From the NCBI RefSeq assembly GCF_003606385.1, contig NZ_CP032514.1, positions 2,790,001 through 2,854,000 on the forward strand: 64,000 nucleotides of DNA. The letters are read 5' to 3'. The translations under genes were made by a program, and so were the position numbers. This stretch comes from Actinomyces lilanjuaniae (GTDB lineage Bacteria > Actinomycetota > Actinomycetes > Actinomycetales > Actinomycetaceae). The notes beneath the pieces were generated by a model. That model was not told the origin of the DNA. It was given only the letters and a program-made list of their open reading frames with translations, and did no database searches. Below, in pieces: positions 53,428 to 62,744 of the stretch. Position 1 is the stretch's first letter; the number at the start of each line of letters is the position of its first letter.

Positions 53428-54247
53428 ACCGGGCTCACCACGACCGACTCCAGGACCGCCTCGGCCTGCTCCAGGCTGCTCGTACTGGTCGAGTCCGCCA
53501 GCACGTACACGCCATAGCTGTAGCCCTGCGTCCCGTCAACAATAACGGCGGCACCGGCGACAGCTACCGTGCCCGGGCGCGACTCCCGGGACCACGGAGC
53601 AGGTCCCGAGGACTCCCACCTCAGCAAGGCCGCCTCATCCGCTCCCTCGACGCTCACCTCCTCCGTACTGGCCTCCACCCCCTGTTTCTCCAGGGTCTCC
53701 TGCTGCGAGGCAAGAACGTCGGAGGCCGACACGGAGCCGTCCGCGTAGTACTCGACGTCAACCGTGAGCGCGGCAGAGGCGGAGTCGTAGTAGATCTGAC
53801 GCATACCGTCCTCGTAGACGGTGGTCTGCGCAGTGGTGGCGTCTGCGGGGACGCGGAGCATGAGCCCTGGAGCGGGCAGCAGGACCATCATGGCATTCGT
53901 CGCAGCATCTGTGGCAGCGTCCGCAGGGCCGGGCTGCGTCTGCGGGGACGTGGAGCTGCCCGTACTTCCGGACCCCGGGGACGAGGCCTGCGACGTCCCC
54001 GGAGCGGCTGAGGCGGCCTGCGACGCATCGGCACCCGCCTGCGTCCGCGAGGATGACGCACCAGCCTCCTGCCCGCCGGAGCAGCCCGCAGCCACCAGGA
54101 CGACTGCGAGCACGACGACAGGCAACATTACGGGAAAAGTCGCGGGAAAAACTATGGAATGGGCCGTAGGGGGATCCGCGGGAAGAACCGTGCGCGGAGC
54201 TGTGGAAGGAGACGCGTGCGGCTGCCCCGCCCGAGGCCGCGCCTCAT
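53424..54247 (-). CDS. lipoprotein, second gene of coupled operon (possible frameshift near start)
   Basis: The mature domain is clear: a lipobox AAGC after LPVVVLAVVLV, a Ser/Thr/Gln-rich linker, then MVLLPAPGLMLRVPADATTA and YYDSASAALTVDVEYYADGS to the C-terminal LEQAEAVLESVVVSPV. ATG 54128 gives 234 residues with a short signal. However, an ATG at 54247 overlaps the upstream stop as ATGA, like the other junctions of this operon; from there MRRGLGRGSRTRLLPQLRAR runs to a stop, and one added C near 54165 would join it to the signal. Start therefore uncertain. Confidence 0.65.
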
Positions 54248-55575
54248 GGCTGGAGCTCCTGGGTGGCGAGCTGGTCGCGGCCCTGGGCCAGCTGGTTCGC
54301 GCTCCACCCGGGAGTCACCGCCTCCGGCCCCCCGTTGTCAGTCACCGCTGTACCCTCCAGGACCTGCTGGGTGGTGGTCGCCTGGAGCGCGATGACCTCG
54401 GCAAGCCCCTCACCCGGGTCGGCGGAGGGGCTCAGCGCCGTCAGCGGGACCGACAGGCCACCCGAGGACAGGCTCGCGTGACGCGCGTAGGCGGTGACGA
54501 GTCCACGCTCGGAGTCGCTGAGCACGGGGACCTCCAGCCTGGTGGTGACCACGGTGGTCACCACCGTTCCCGGATCGACCCCGTCAATGCCCTCCTCTGC
54601 GGCGCCCTCAGCCGCGTGGGTGACAACGAGGCTGTCCAGGTCACCGCCGCTGTCATAGGTGAGGGTCAGCAGCCCCACGCAGATACGCTCCCCCTCCGGC
54701 GGCGCTGTGGTGCCGAAGGCGGCCCAGGCGTCCTCCTCATCCGGCGCAGGGGGAAGGACCTGTGCGGTGTAGGACAGGGTGTGTGAGACGGTACCGGTGC
54801 CGTCAGGCTCCAGGGAGCTGGCACGCTGATAGCCCACGGCATCGCCGGAGGCTGACACGACTGCCTGCGAGGAGTCAGGGGTCCCGGTAGCGGTGGGCTG
54901 AGGGGTCTTGGTGTCCTCCGGCTCCCCGGCGACGTCGGGGTCCTGCCCGCCCCCGGTCGTCTCACCAGCACCCGAGGCCTGCGCCGCCTGCGGATCCGGT
55001 GAGCCTGTCGGTCCAGCCTGGTCGTCGGAGGGGGCCGGGTCGGCGTAGTCCTGGGCGGCCGACAGGGAGATGGTCACCCCCGAGGACTCCACCGACGGGT
55101 CGAGCCCGCCGCTGGCCAGGGGGTGCCCGGGACGGACCCGGCCCGTCCCGGCGTTGTCCTCCTGGGTCAGGTCCGACCCGGTGCCCGACTGGCTACCGTC
55201 ACACGACCCTGCGGCCGCGCACGTCTGCGCATCTGCTCTCAGCAGCGCTGTCACCTGGGCGCCCAGAGGATCACCCTGGGAGGTGGCGGAGCCCGCGGAG
55301 GAGCCGGGGTAGCCGGTGGACAGCTGGCGTGTGGTCGCAGCCACCGCCTCAGCGCCGGAGTCGGCCGCGTCATCCGCTACGGCTACCGGCGTCGTCCCGG
55401 TGGCAAGGGCTCCCGCCGCCAGTCCCACAGTCACCAGGACCCGAAGCACCGCCTGGCGGTGAGCGGCTCGCCCCCTGCTGGTGGCAAGGCACCGGGCAGG
55501 GAGCAACCGCACCAGCCAGGGAGAGCGCTGGGAGGAGCATCGTGGAGACCGTTGCGCCTGGGGAGGACGACGCAT
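54244..55575 (-). CDS. secreted protein of unknown function, first gene of coupled operon
   Basis: A 443-residue exported protein. A long basic N-terminus leads to a hydrophobic stretch VLRVLVTVGLAAGALATGTT with an AVADDA-type cleavage site near residue 70. The mature part has an Asp/Ser/Gly/Pro/Gln-rich region to about residue 240, then a folded domain with ASSLEPDGTGTVSHTLSYTA, ERICVGLLTLTYDSGGDLDS and GTVVTTVVTTRLEVPVLSDS. No family recognised. The overlap with the following lipoprotein genes implies joint synthesis. Confidence 0.7.
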   Translation of the reverse strand: MRRPPQAQRSPRCSSQRSPWLVRLLPARCLATSRGRAAHRQAVLRVLVTVGLAAGALATGTTPVAVADDAADSGAEAVAATTRQLSTGYPGSSAGSATSQGDPLGAQVTALLRADAQTCAAAGSCDGSQSGTGSDLTQEDNAGTGRVRPGHPLASGGLDPSVESSGVTISLSAAQDYADPAPSDDQAGPTGSPDPQAAQASGAGETTGGGQDPDVAGEPEDTKTPQPTATGTPDSSQAVVSASGDAVGYQRASSLEPDGTGTVSHTLSYTAQVLPPAPDEEDAWAAFGTTAPPEGERICVGLLTLTYDSGGDLDSLVVTHAAEGAAEEGIDGVDPGTVVTTVVTTRLEVPVLSDSERGLVTAYARHASLSSGGLSVPLTALSPSADPGEGLAEVIALQATTTQQVLEGTAVTDNGGPEAVTPGWSANQLAQGRDQLATQELQP

Positions 55576-55796
55576 GCAGCGTTCCTTTCGTCGACAGCAG
55601 GAAGCAGGGACTTCCTGACACCCGCGCGATGCAGGGTCGTGACCCGCAGGCAGTCTAGGGTCACCTCAGCTCCCTGTCCACAGGAAGCCGCCCCGTCCGG
55701 CGGGCGTCCGGTAGGCGCTGCCGCTGCGACCGGGGTGGCGGCACACGCCCCCCGACCAGAGGCGACGACTGACCCAGGCCCCGGGCAGCCCCGGGA

Positions 55797-56489
55797 TCAG
55801 CGCACCAGCCTGGTGGAGACTGTCGCCTTCTCAGCCATGCCCTCGGGCACCGTGAAGGGGGTAGGTGGTGCCGAGGAACCGCTCGTGGAGGTCGAGGTCT
55901 TGCCCGGCTTAGCGGTCACACAGGTGCCGCCGATATCGAAGCCGACCTTGCCCCCGCTGAGGCAGGCGCCCTCCTCCAGGACCACCTCAGCGGTGGCCGA
56001 GGCAGTCATCGTCTCACCTGTGGCCTCCACGGGGGTGTCCGTCTCTACGCTCACAGTGACCTGCCTGCGGGCGGAGTCGATGGACAGCGACGTCAGGGTC
56101 GCACCGTTGCGGGAGGCGTAGCGGCTGGCGGCGCCCCTGACCCCAGCCCCGGCGAAGGAGCCGATGCCGCTGCCGGCGGCCCCCCACAGCCCGTCATCAT
56201 CGTCAGCCCCGTAGGCGTCGTCGTACATGGACTCGATCGAGTCCGCCCAGGCCTGGGCGGCGGCCAGGGCGGCGGCATCAGCAGCGGTGGTAGCGTCACG
56301 CCGGTGGAGGGTGACGTCACCCAGGCCTGCCATGAGAGCCAGCGCCACCGTCGCCAGGACCGCGCAGGCCACGCTCACGTAGGGCAGGATGCTGCCCCGC
56401 TCGCTACCCGGCCTACCACGGCGAGCCCGCCGGGGTCGTCCGAGCAGCCGGGACACCACCGGGGGCAGCAGGGAGGAACGCACCCGCAT
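55797..56489 (-). CDS. TadE/TadG-like pilus assembly protein
   Basis: A 230-residue minor-pilin-like protein. The N-terminal basic segment ends ERGSILPYVSVACAVLATVA, then LALMAGLGDVTLHRRDATTA and ADAAALAAAQAWA, the TadE/TadG pattern (membrane segment followed by the AADAAALAAA helix). The rest is a beta-rich extracytoplasmic domain with two cysteines. The ATG at 56489 is favoured over the long open frame upstream because it begins just before the basic leader. Last gene of tad locus 2 on this strand. Confidence 0.8.
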   Translation of the reverse strand: MRVRSSLLPPVVSRLLGRPRRARRGRPGSERGSILPYVSVACAVLATVALALMAGLGDVTLHRRDATTAADAAALAAAQAWADSIESMYDDAYGADDDDGLWGAAGSGIGSFAGAGVRGAASRYASRNGATLTSLSIDSARRQVTVSVETDTPVEATGETMTASATAEVVLEEGACLSGGKVGFDIGGTCVTAKPGKTSTSTSGSSAPPTPFTVPEGMAEKATVSTRLVR

Positions 56490-56685
56490 CAGCTCCTTAC
56501 CAGCACCATCAGGGAACACGCCGCCGGGGCACGGAGGCGGCAGCGCGCGGCGAGGTGCCGCCCCGCAGCGCCCCCCGCACCGTCCGTCACGACTGCCGCC
56601 AGTCAACCACGCCCAGCTCCGGCGGCACAGGGGCGAGCGCCCCATAACTTCAGTCCTGGCAGCCCTTGGGCCTGCGGCACCGGGC

Positions 56686-56874
56686 TCAGCGCCCGGCGGC
56701 GCCCCGGCGCACCAGCCAGACCAGCAGGGCACCGGCACACGACCCCAGGACCCCGGTGGCCACGAGCTGGAGCGCCACCTGCTCGTACCGGGGGAACACC
56801 TCCAGGGACATCTGCGCCACCGCGTTCGCGAAGTACACGATCGGGACGGGCAGCACGCACCCCGTCGAGCGCAA
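56686..56874 (-). CDS. possible small membrane protein
   Basis: A 62-codon frame with a TTG start (no ATG) between the OmpA-like and TadE/G-like genes. It has one convincing membrane segment LVATGVLGSCAGALLVWLV followed by RR, and an upstream hydrophobic stretch VLPVPIVYFANAVAQMSL. No family match and a weak start; it may be the end of a broken gene. Confidence 0.35.
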   Translation of the reverse strand: MRSTGCVLPVPIVYFANAVAQMSLEVFPRYEQVALQLVATGVLGSCAGALLVWLVRRGAAGR

Positions 56875-56895
56875 GGTGAGGAGCAGGCGGTCTTC

Positions 56896-58573
56896 TCAGG
56901 CCTCGACGACGGGGACGTCGGTGAGGCGGAAGGCGTAGTCGCCGTCCTCGGTGCGGCTCTCGTGGTCCAGGACCACCGTGTCCTGGCCCGTGTCCGGCCA
57001 GGCCACGCACACCCGGGTCACCATCCCCTCCTTGAGACCAAACCCCAGACCACGCTCGGTCAGGGGGGTGTACTTCTCCTCCCCGGGGGCAGGTAGTCCG
57101 TGGGGAAGACCCGCTCCCCACCCGATAGCAGCGTCAGACCACTGGCGGCCGCGGTGGTGTCTAAAGCAACCCCCTCTCCCGAGAGTTGGACAAGGCTTTC
57201 GCCCGCTCGTCGCCCAGCCACGCCCCAGGAAGGTGCTGCCGCTGTCGCCGGTTCCGCCCGGTCCGGCGGTGAGCTCGAGCTCGCCCAGCAGGAAGCCCCC
57301 GCCCGGGTCACCTGCTCCAGGACCACGCTCAGCTCACCGTCACCCTTGCGCCCGGGGACCGTGACCCCTCCGGTCCCCGGCCCACCGGACCGTAGGCCTC
57401 CGGCAGCCCACCAGACCCAGACGCCGAGGGATCAGCCGAGGCGGAGGGGCGGCGCTGCTAGCACTGTCCTGGCTGTCGGTGCCCTCGGTGGGGTCAGGGT
57501 GATCTCCACCCGTCGGTTGGCCGCCCGCGCCTGGTCGTCAGTACCCTCCACCGCAGGCTCGGACTCCCCTTGCCCGTCACATCTACATCCCAGGAGCCTA
57601 GGTCCACCAGGTCGCCCAGCCGGTCCGACACCGCCTGGGCCCGCTCCTCCGACAGGCCCTGGTTGTAGTCCTCCTCGTCCACGTCATCCGTGTGGCCCAC
57701 GATACTCAGGCTGCCCCCGCCCGGGTAGCGCCTCACCTGCTCAGCCACCACCTCCAGCTGGGAGCCCGCCTCACTGGTCAGCTCGGCCGAGTCCGACTCA
57801 AAGGTCACGTCACTGGCCAGGGTCACCACCACCTCCTCCTGGGTGGTCAGCGTCGAGGAGGACTCGTCCAGCGCCCGCGTAAAGGTCTCCAGCCCCACCG
57901 GCCCCGCCAGGGAGGAGTCCGTGCCCATCTCCTCCAGCGCGGCCTCCACCTCCTCCAGGTCCACACCGGCATCAGCCGCCTGCTCCCGGTCCACTACCTC
58001 GACCTGAACGAACCCCGCCATCGGCACAAACACCCACACCGTCTCCACGTCCACCGCCCCGAACGGCACGTACGCCACCCCCGGCTCCCCCGCAGCCAGC
58101 ATGATGGCAGCACCGGGCTTGTCGTGGGTCGGCACCCACACCCGCCCCCGTCCAGGTCAGCCACACGAGTGCCCACCGCCCCAGTTGAGTTAAAGAAGTC
58201 GTCACTGAGGTAGAGACTGACCCACAGCAGGTTGTCGCTGCTGCCGTTCCCCTCCTCCACAGCCATGTCGTCCTCGGCGCGCGTCAGCTCCAGCACCACC
58301 ACCGAGGCCTCCTCCGAGACCCGCACCACCGGGGAGACCCCCACCGTGACCCGGTGCCCCGCCATACGGGCCTCCGCCTCCTGCGCCCCTACCAGGGCGG
58401 AGTGCCCGGTTGAGGAAGCCCCGCCCGACGCCTCATCAGAGGACCGCCCTGACGACCCACCAGCACCCGACGAGCTCTCAGGCCCCCTGATCCTCCCGAA
58501 CCTACGCACCCCGTCATCACTGCACCAGCCCAGCCAGCACCGGCACCATCAGCAGCGAACGACGACGCACCAT
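56896..58573 (-). CDS. OmpA-family lipoprotein of tad locus 2, many frameshifts as read
   Basis: ATG 58573 starts MVRRRSLLMVPVLAGL; one added G gives lipobox MTGC. A second repair joins a Ser/Gly linker and the block RVTVGVSPVVRVSEEASVVV with NLLWVSLYLSDDFFNSTGAV. A third joins VWVPTHDKPGAAIMLAAGEP. The OmpA domain has VTFESDSAELTSEAGSQLEV, SLSIVGHTDDVDEEDYNQGL and, after a repair near 57569, AVEGTDDQARAANRRVEITL. A C-terminal domain of about 200 residues, in several frames, ends ESRTEDGDYAFRLTDVPVVE at 56896. At least eight one-base breaks. Probably a wall-binding pilus accessory. Confidence 0.65.
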
Positions 58574-58658
58574 GAGGACCCCCAAACAAGGAGCTACGGG
58601 CAGAAGCCCGGGAGACGAACCACGGACAAGGCAATATCACGCAACCATAACACCATAC

Positions 58659-58694
58659 GACTGGGCGCACCCGGCAGGCCGGGTGCGCCCAGTC
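58659..58694 (-). terminator. strong terminator after the Flp pilin gene
   Basis: A perfect 17-bp stem, GACTGGGCGCACCCGGC at 58659-58675 with its complement at 58678-58694, begins 29 bases past the pilin stop on the minus strand. It separates the short pilin transcript from the downstream OmpA-like gene. Confidence 0.85.
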
Positions 58695-58722
58695 ATGCAG
58701 ACGGTAGGAGCCTCCTAGACCC

Positions 58723-58938
58723 TCAGCCTAGACTATCGATAGCCTCCTGGATCCTGTTCACGATAGCGTCGCCGATACCGCCACCACTGCCGCTAACAGC
58801 AGCGACGACAACAGCAATAATAGCTGCGACAACCAGGGCGATCCCGGCGTACTCGACCATGGACTGGCCCCGCTCGTCACGCAGGCCGGCAAAGGTCTGC
58901 TGGATACGGACCTGGAGACGAAGAAGTGAGTTGCTCAT
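58723..58938 (-). CDS. flp: Flp/Fap family type IVb pilin
   Basis: A 71-residue major pilin precursor. A 24-residue basic leader ends in Gly24, cleaved by a TadV-type prepilin peptidase before QSMVEYAGIALVVAAIIAVV. Glu29 is Glu5 of the mature pilin, and the adjacent Tyr30 completes the Flp EY signature. A Gly-rich hinge and helix IGDAIVNRIQEAIDSLG follow. ATG 58938 has GGAGG 6 bases upstream. Its private strong terminator fits high-level expression. Confidence 0.93.
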   Translation of the reverse strand: MSNSLLRLQVRIQQTFAGLRDERGQSMVEYAGIALVVAAIIAVVVAAVSGSGGGIGDAIVNRIQEAIDSLG

Positions 58939-58990
58939 GATGTCCTCCAATCAGGTTAGGTCGGTCATAAACGGGAGCCGTGCTGCCCCC

Positions 58991-59003
58991 TTGACGCCGT
59001 CAA
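58991..59003. promoter_or_regulatory. palindrome upstream of flp
   Basis: TTGACGCCGTCAA is a perfect 6-1-6 palindrome 53 to 65 bases before the pilin start. The NarL-type regulator encoded next to it is the obvious candidate binder. TTGACG could also serve as a -35 hexamer. Confidence 0.45.
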
Positions 59004-59048
59004 CACTAGGAAGGCCTGTGCCCCGCCATGTAGGGGCGCCCGCCCCGT

Positions 59049-59672
59049 CTACCGCCCCCGACCTCGCCCCAACCAGGATGACACCGCCTGAGCCCGACTG
59101 TGCGCCCCGATCTTGGGGTAGGCCGCGTTGAGGTAGTTCTTGACCGTCCGCTCCGACAGGAACAGCCGGGTCGCAATCTCCCGGTTGGACAGGCCGGAGG
59201 CCGCCATGTCCAAGATCTCCGCCTCACGTTCACTCACCTGCTCCCGCAGGGGGTTGGGCGGGACATAGTTCTCCGGGTTGAGGACCACGTCAGCTGCCTC
59301 CCGCCCCAGTACCAGCCCACCGCGCTGGCACGTCTCAATGGCGCCGGCGACCTCGTTGGCTCCCAGCTGGCCGTGCACCAGGTAGCCCCGGGCACCGGCG
59401 TCCAGAGCCTGGCGGATGAGCTCGGGGTCCTGGTTAGAGGTGAGCATGATGACCGACATGCGTCCCACCAGCTCAGGGAGGATGTCCAGGCCGCTGCGGC
59501 CCGGCATGGAGACGTCCAGCAGGACGATATCGGGCGAGTGCACCGCGGCTGTCTCCAGGGCCTCGAAGGCGTCACCGGCCTGAAGCACCTGCGTCACCGA
59601 GTCCACCCGCTCCAGCACCGCCTGCAGCCCCGCCCGCACGATCGGGTTGTCGTCCACGACCATGATCCTCAT
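59049..59672 (-). CDS. NarL/LuxR-family response regulator
   Basis: A 207-residue regulator. Receiver: VDDNPIVRAGLQAVL, acceptor Asp53 in DIVLLDVSMPGRSG, VIMLTSNQ. Output: LuxR HTH with VSEREAEILDMAASGLSNRE, IATRLFLSERTVKNYLNAAY. ATG 59672 overlaps the kinase stop as ATGA. Position between tadC and the pilin gene suggests it controls pilus expression. Confidence 0.92.
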   Translation of the reverse strand: MRIMVVDDNPIVRAGLQAVLERVDSVTQVLQAGDAFEALETAAVHSPDIVLLDVSMPGRSGLDILPELVGRMSVIMLTSNQDPELIRQALDAGARGYLVHGQLGANEVAGAIETCQRGGLVLGREAADVVLNPENYVPPNPLREQVSEREAEILDMAASGLSNREIATRLFLSERTVKNYLNAAYPKIGAHSRAQAVSSWLGRGRGR

Positions 59673-60922
59673 ACCTGTCTGCCTCCACTCTCTGTCAGTG
59701 CCGTCATCGGCACGCTCATCCGGGTCCGTACACCGACACCCGGCTCTGGCTGGGACTCGATAGTCAGCCGGGCACCCAGCTGCCCGGCACGCTCACGCAT
59801 ACCCGCCACCCCGTAGTGGCCCCCCGACGGCGGAGTCGTCAGGTCCTGGCCACCCAGGCCGACGCCGTCGTCACTGACCTCCAGGTGCAGCGCGCCGTCC
59901 TCCACCCAGGCGCAGAAGTCCACGCACTGCGCCTGTGCGTGCTTCTCCGTGTTGGCCAGCACCTCACCAAGCACACGCTGGATCTGCCACATCGCCTCCG
60001 CCCGGCAGGCCACCCGGGGTGGAGCCTGCCCGCGGCGGCAGGTCACCTCAATGCCGGTGCGCTCGCTCCAGCGCACGACCTCCTGGGTCAGGGCACCCAC
60101 GACGTCGTCCTCACCGCTGGCCCGCAGGCCGTCCAGCACCAGGCGGGCCTCCCGGCTGGCCTCGTCGGCGGAGTCGAGCAGGACACGGCTGAGACCGACG
60201 TCGTGGTGGTTCTCCGAGGCCAGCGAGTCGTGCAGGGACTCTGCCAGCATCCGGATGCCGTGGACGCTCTTGGCCAGGGAGTCGTGCAGGTCCCGGGCGA
60301 TGGTGAGGCGCTCTGCCAGCGCCCTCTCCTCCGCCCGGGTCGCAGCCACCTCCGCCGACAGGCGGCTGGCCTCCCGGACCTGAGTGCGCAGCCGGTCCCC
60401 CAGGAGCACACAGGCCGCGACACCCAGCACCGAGGCCACCAGGACCACCGAGGAGAGCTCCTCCTGGCCGGTGCGGACCAGGGCCAGGGCGCTCACCACG
60501 CCTGAGGTCCACACGGCGGCCTGCACCGCCCGCAGGACGATGCCCACCAGTAGCGCCGAGGCCAGGACGTAGGGCACCACCAGGTGAAAGGCGTTCTCGA
60601 AGGCCCCGGACAGCAGCAGGACGGTGAGGACTGTCACCAGGAGGTCCGCGCACGGGAACCACCACCCCTGCCCCAGGGTCTCCGGCCACCTGCGCAGCAG
60701 GTACAGCGGCACCCAGCCCATAACCATAGCGGCCAGCAGGACAACCATGATGCGGGGCGAGGACCCCGTCAGGATCAGCCCGACCTCGCAGGCGAACAGC
60801 AGTCCCAGCCGCACGTCGCACACCAGTCCCACGGTGGTGCGCATGCTGCGGCCCTGCACCACCGCCGCCAGCGGGGAGTCAGCCGCCTCCGTCACCCCAG
60901 CACCTGGCATCGCACCTGACAT
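59669..60922 (-). CDS. NarL-type sensor histidine kinase (HisKA_3)
   Basis: A 417-residue kinase with about five membrane segments in the first 185 residues (e.g. VDLRLGLLFACEVGLILTG-like start, IMVVLLAAMVMGWVPLYLL, LLVTVLTVLLLSGAFENAFH). A coiled linker leads to HisKA_3 ERLTIARDLHDSLAKSVHGI with the phospho-His, then an HATPase domain with VLGEVLANTEKHAQAQ, VSDDGVGLGG and GHYGVAGMRERAGQLGARLT. The ATG lies one base after the TadC stop; the regulator follows with a 4-base overlap. Confidence 0.9.
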   Translation of the reverse strand: MSGAMPGAGVTEAADSPLAAVVQGRSMRTTVGLVCDVRLGLLFACEVGLILTGSSPRIMVVLLAAMVMGWVPLYLLRRWPETLGQGWWFPCADLLVTVLTVLLLSGAFENAFHLVVPYVLASALLVGIVLRAVQAAVWTSGVVSALALVRTGQEELSSVVLVASVLGVAACVLLGDRLRTQVREASRLSAEVAATRAEERALAERLTIARDLHDSLAKSVHGIRMLAESLHDSLASENHHDVGLSRVLLDSADEASREARLVLDGLRASGEDDVVGALTQEVVRWSERTGIEVTCRRGQAPPRVACRAEAMWQIQRVLGEVLANTEKHAQAQCVDFCAWVEDGALHLEVSDDGVGLGGQDLTTPPSGGHYGVAGMRERAGQLGARLTIESQPEPGVGVRTRMSVPMTALTESGGRQV

Positions 60923-60923
60923 G

Positions 60924-61817
60924 TCACCCGCCCAGGAGTCCGGAGATCATGTCCCGGTTGGCGTAGAGCATGCCCCCCATCATGAGGATCATGGTGCCGG
61001 GGAGCATGGTCGCCGAGGCAATGAGGGACACCTGGGGAGCCGTGCGAGCCGCCTCCCGGCGCACCTGCTCCGCCCGCTCACGCCGGATCTCCTTGACGAT
61101 CCCCTGGAGGGCCTCACCAATGGGGGTTCCCAGCTCCTCCGACTGGAGCAGAGCCGTGACAAAAGTATCAATGCTCTCGGAGCGGCAGCGCTGTCTCACC
61201 GCGGTAAAAGCATCCCGCCGGGAGACCCCCAGGCGCATCTCGTGGAGCGCTGTACGCATCTCCTCCGATACCGGGCCCTCAAAGTGGTCACACACGCGCT
61301 CCAGGGCGTTGCGGAAGGGGGTGCCCGAACGCACCGTCACCGCCAGGACGTCCAGGAAGTCGGGCAGGTCCCGCTCGATCGCCTTCCGACGCGTCCGGAC
61401 AGCCTGGGCCAGCCACAGGTACATCCACCCGGAGAAGACAGCCGCCATCACGACACCTATCAGCAGCTGCCCCATGAGGGCACAAAACAGGAAGAGCACC
61501 GTACTGAGGAGGATAAACCCCGCCTCCCGTTGGATAAAGAGGTCGAGGTGCAGCCCCTCCGGGTTGCCCGCGCCCCGGAGCCTGCGGTCCAGGGCGCGCA
61601 GCCGGACCGGACCGTAGACCCGGCGCAGCGTGCGCTGCCCCCTGACCCCCAGGGCGTCAATGAGCCTGACGAAGGCGCTCTCCCGCTGGGGCTCCTCGGC
61701 CTGGGCCGCGAGGTCGTCACGCAGGTAGGCAGCCCCGTCCTCCCGGACCATGCGGATGCCCTGCGCCGCCCCGAGCACCAGGAGCGCGCCCACCAGCCCC
61801 GCCACCACGGCTACCAC
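60924..61817 (-). CDS. tadC: type II secretion F family protein TadC, tad locus 2
   Basis: A 297-residue platform protein. Membrane segments lie at residues 3-20, about 108-125 and 140, and at the C-terminus (TMLPGTMILMMGGMLYANRD). The F domain has LPDFLDVLAVTVRSGTPFRN, ALHEMRLGVSRRDAFTAVRQ and ALLQSEELGTPIGEALQGI. GTG 61817 is one base after the TadB stop. Together with TadB it forms the inner-membrane platform for the Flp pilus. Confidence 0.88.
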   Translation of the reverse strand: MVAVVAGLVGALLVLGAAQGIRMVREDGAAYLRDDLAAQAEEPQRESAFVRLIDALGVRGQRTLRRVYGPVRLRALDRRLRGAGNPEGLHLDLFIQREAGFILLSTVLFLFCALMGQLLIGVVMAAVFSGWMYLWLAQAVRTRRKAIERDLPDFLDVLAVTVRSGTPFRNALERVCDHFEGPVSEEMRTALHEMRLGVSRRDAFTAVRQRCRSESIDTFVTALLQSEELGTPIGEALQGIVKEIRRERAEQVRREAARTAPQVSLIASATMLPGTMILMMGGMLYANRDMISGLLGG

Positions 61818-61818
61818 C

Positions 61819-62744
61819 TCACACCTCCACCCGGGAGACCAGCCTCATGAGCAGCGCCCCCAGACCGAAGAAGACCAGTGCGCCTCCCAGGATGACGCGG
61901 CCAATGAGGGTGGAGGCCATGTCATCCAGGATTCCGGGCTCCATGAGGTTGAGCAGCACCACGCTGCCCACCCCCAGCACCGGGACGATGTAGCCGCCGA
62001 TGGCGGAGCCGAGGATGGCAGTGCGCACCTCCCGGTGCAGCTGCTTGCGCTCCTCCAGGGCCAGGGCGATGTCCTGCAGGGCGGAGACCAGGGCGCCACC
62101 GGACTTGGACTGGATGACCACGGTGCGCACCAGGACGTTGAGCTCACGGGAAGGCATGCGCCGGGCCAGGTTGCCCAGGGCGTCGTCAAGGGTGCGGCCC
62201 AGGGCGATCTCAGAGACCACCCGCCCCAGCTCGGTACTGGCGGGCACCGGTACCTCCCGAGCGGCCAGGCCCAGCGAGCGCTCCACAGACATCCCGGCAG
62301 ACGTCCCGTTGGACAGCACCCGGGAGACCTCCGGGAGCTGGGCGATGAACTGCTCCGCTCGCCGGGCCGCACGGCGCTGCAGCCAGCGGAAGAAGACCAG
62401 CGGCACGGCCGCGGCAAGGACTCCCCCGGCGATCCGCCCCATGAGCGGGCGGGTACCGACATAGGTCACCGCAATCCCCGCGACCAGCGCCACCTCGACC
62501 AGGGCCTCGTCCCACCCCAGCCCGGCGGCGCTGATACGGCGGCGCAGCGCAGGACTCAGCGGCAGGCGGCGCAGCAGGGAGAGGAGCACCGACACCGGGC
62601 CCCGCCCCTGGGACTCGCCCCTGCCCCCAGGCTGCGAGCCACCTCCTGACTGCGGCCCGCGCTGGCTCCCAGGGTGATCACCGCGGCGGCAGCCAGGCAA
62701 AGGGTCACCGTCACGCTGAGCAGGACAGGTCCCGGCTCGGTCAC
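61819..62744 (-). CDS. tadB: type II secretion F family protein TadB, tad locus 2, one frameshift as read
   Basis: GTG 62744 overlaps the TadA stop as GTGA and begins [20 protein letters not shown], a first membrane segment. The frame breaks near 62617 at a run of four G; one added G rejoins GGRGESQGRGPVSVLLSLLR and the remainder. The F domain reads LPEVSRVLSNGTSAGMSVER, then RMPSRELNVLVRTVVIQSKS and GALVSALQDIALALEERKQL. Three C-terminal hydrophobic segments follow (IGGYIVPVLGVGSVVLLNLM and VILGGALVFFGLGALLMRL). Repaired length 308. Confidence 0.85.
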
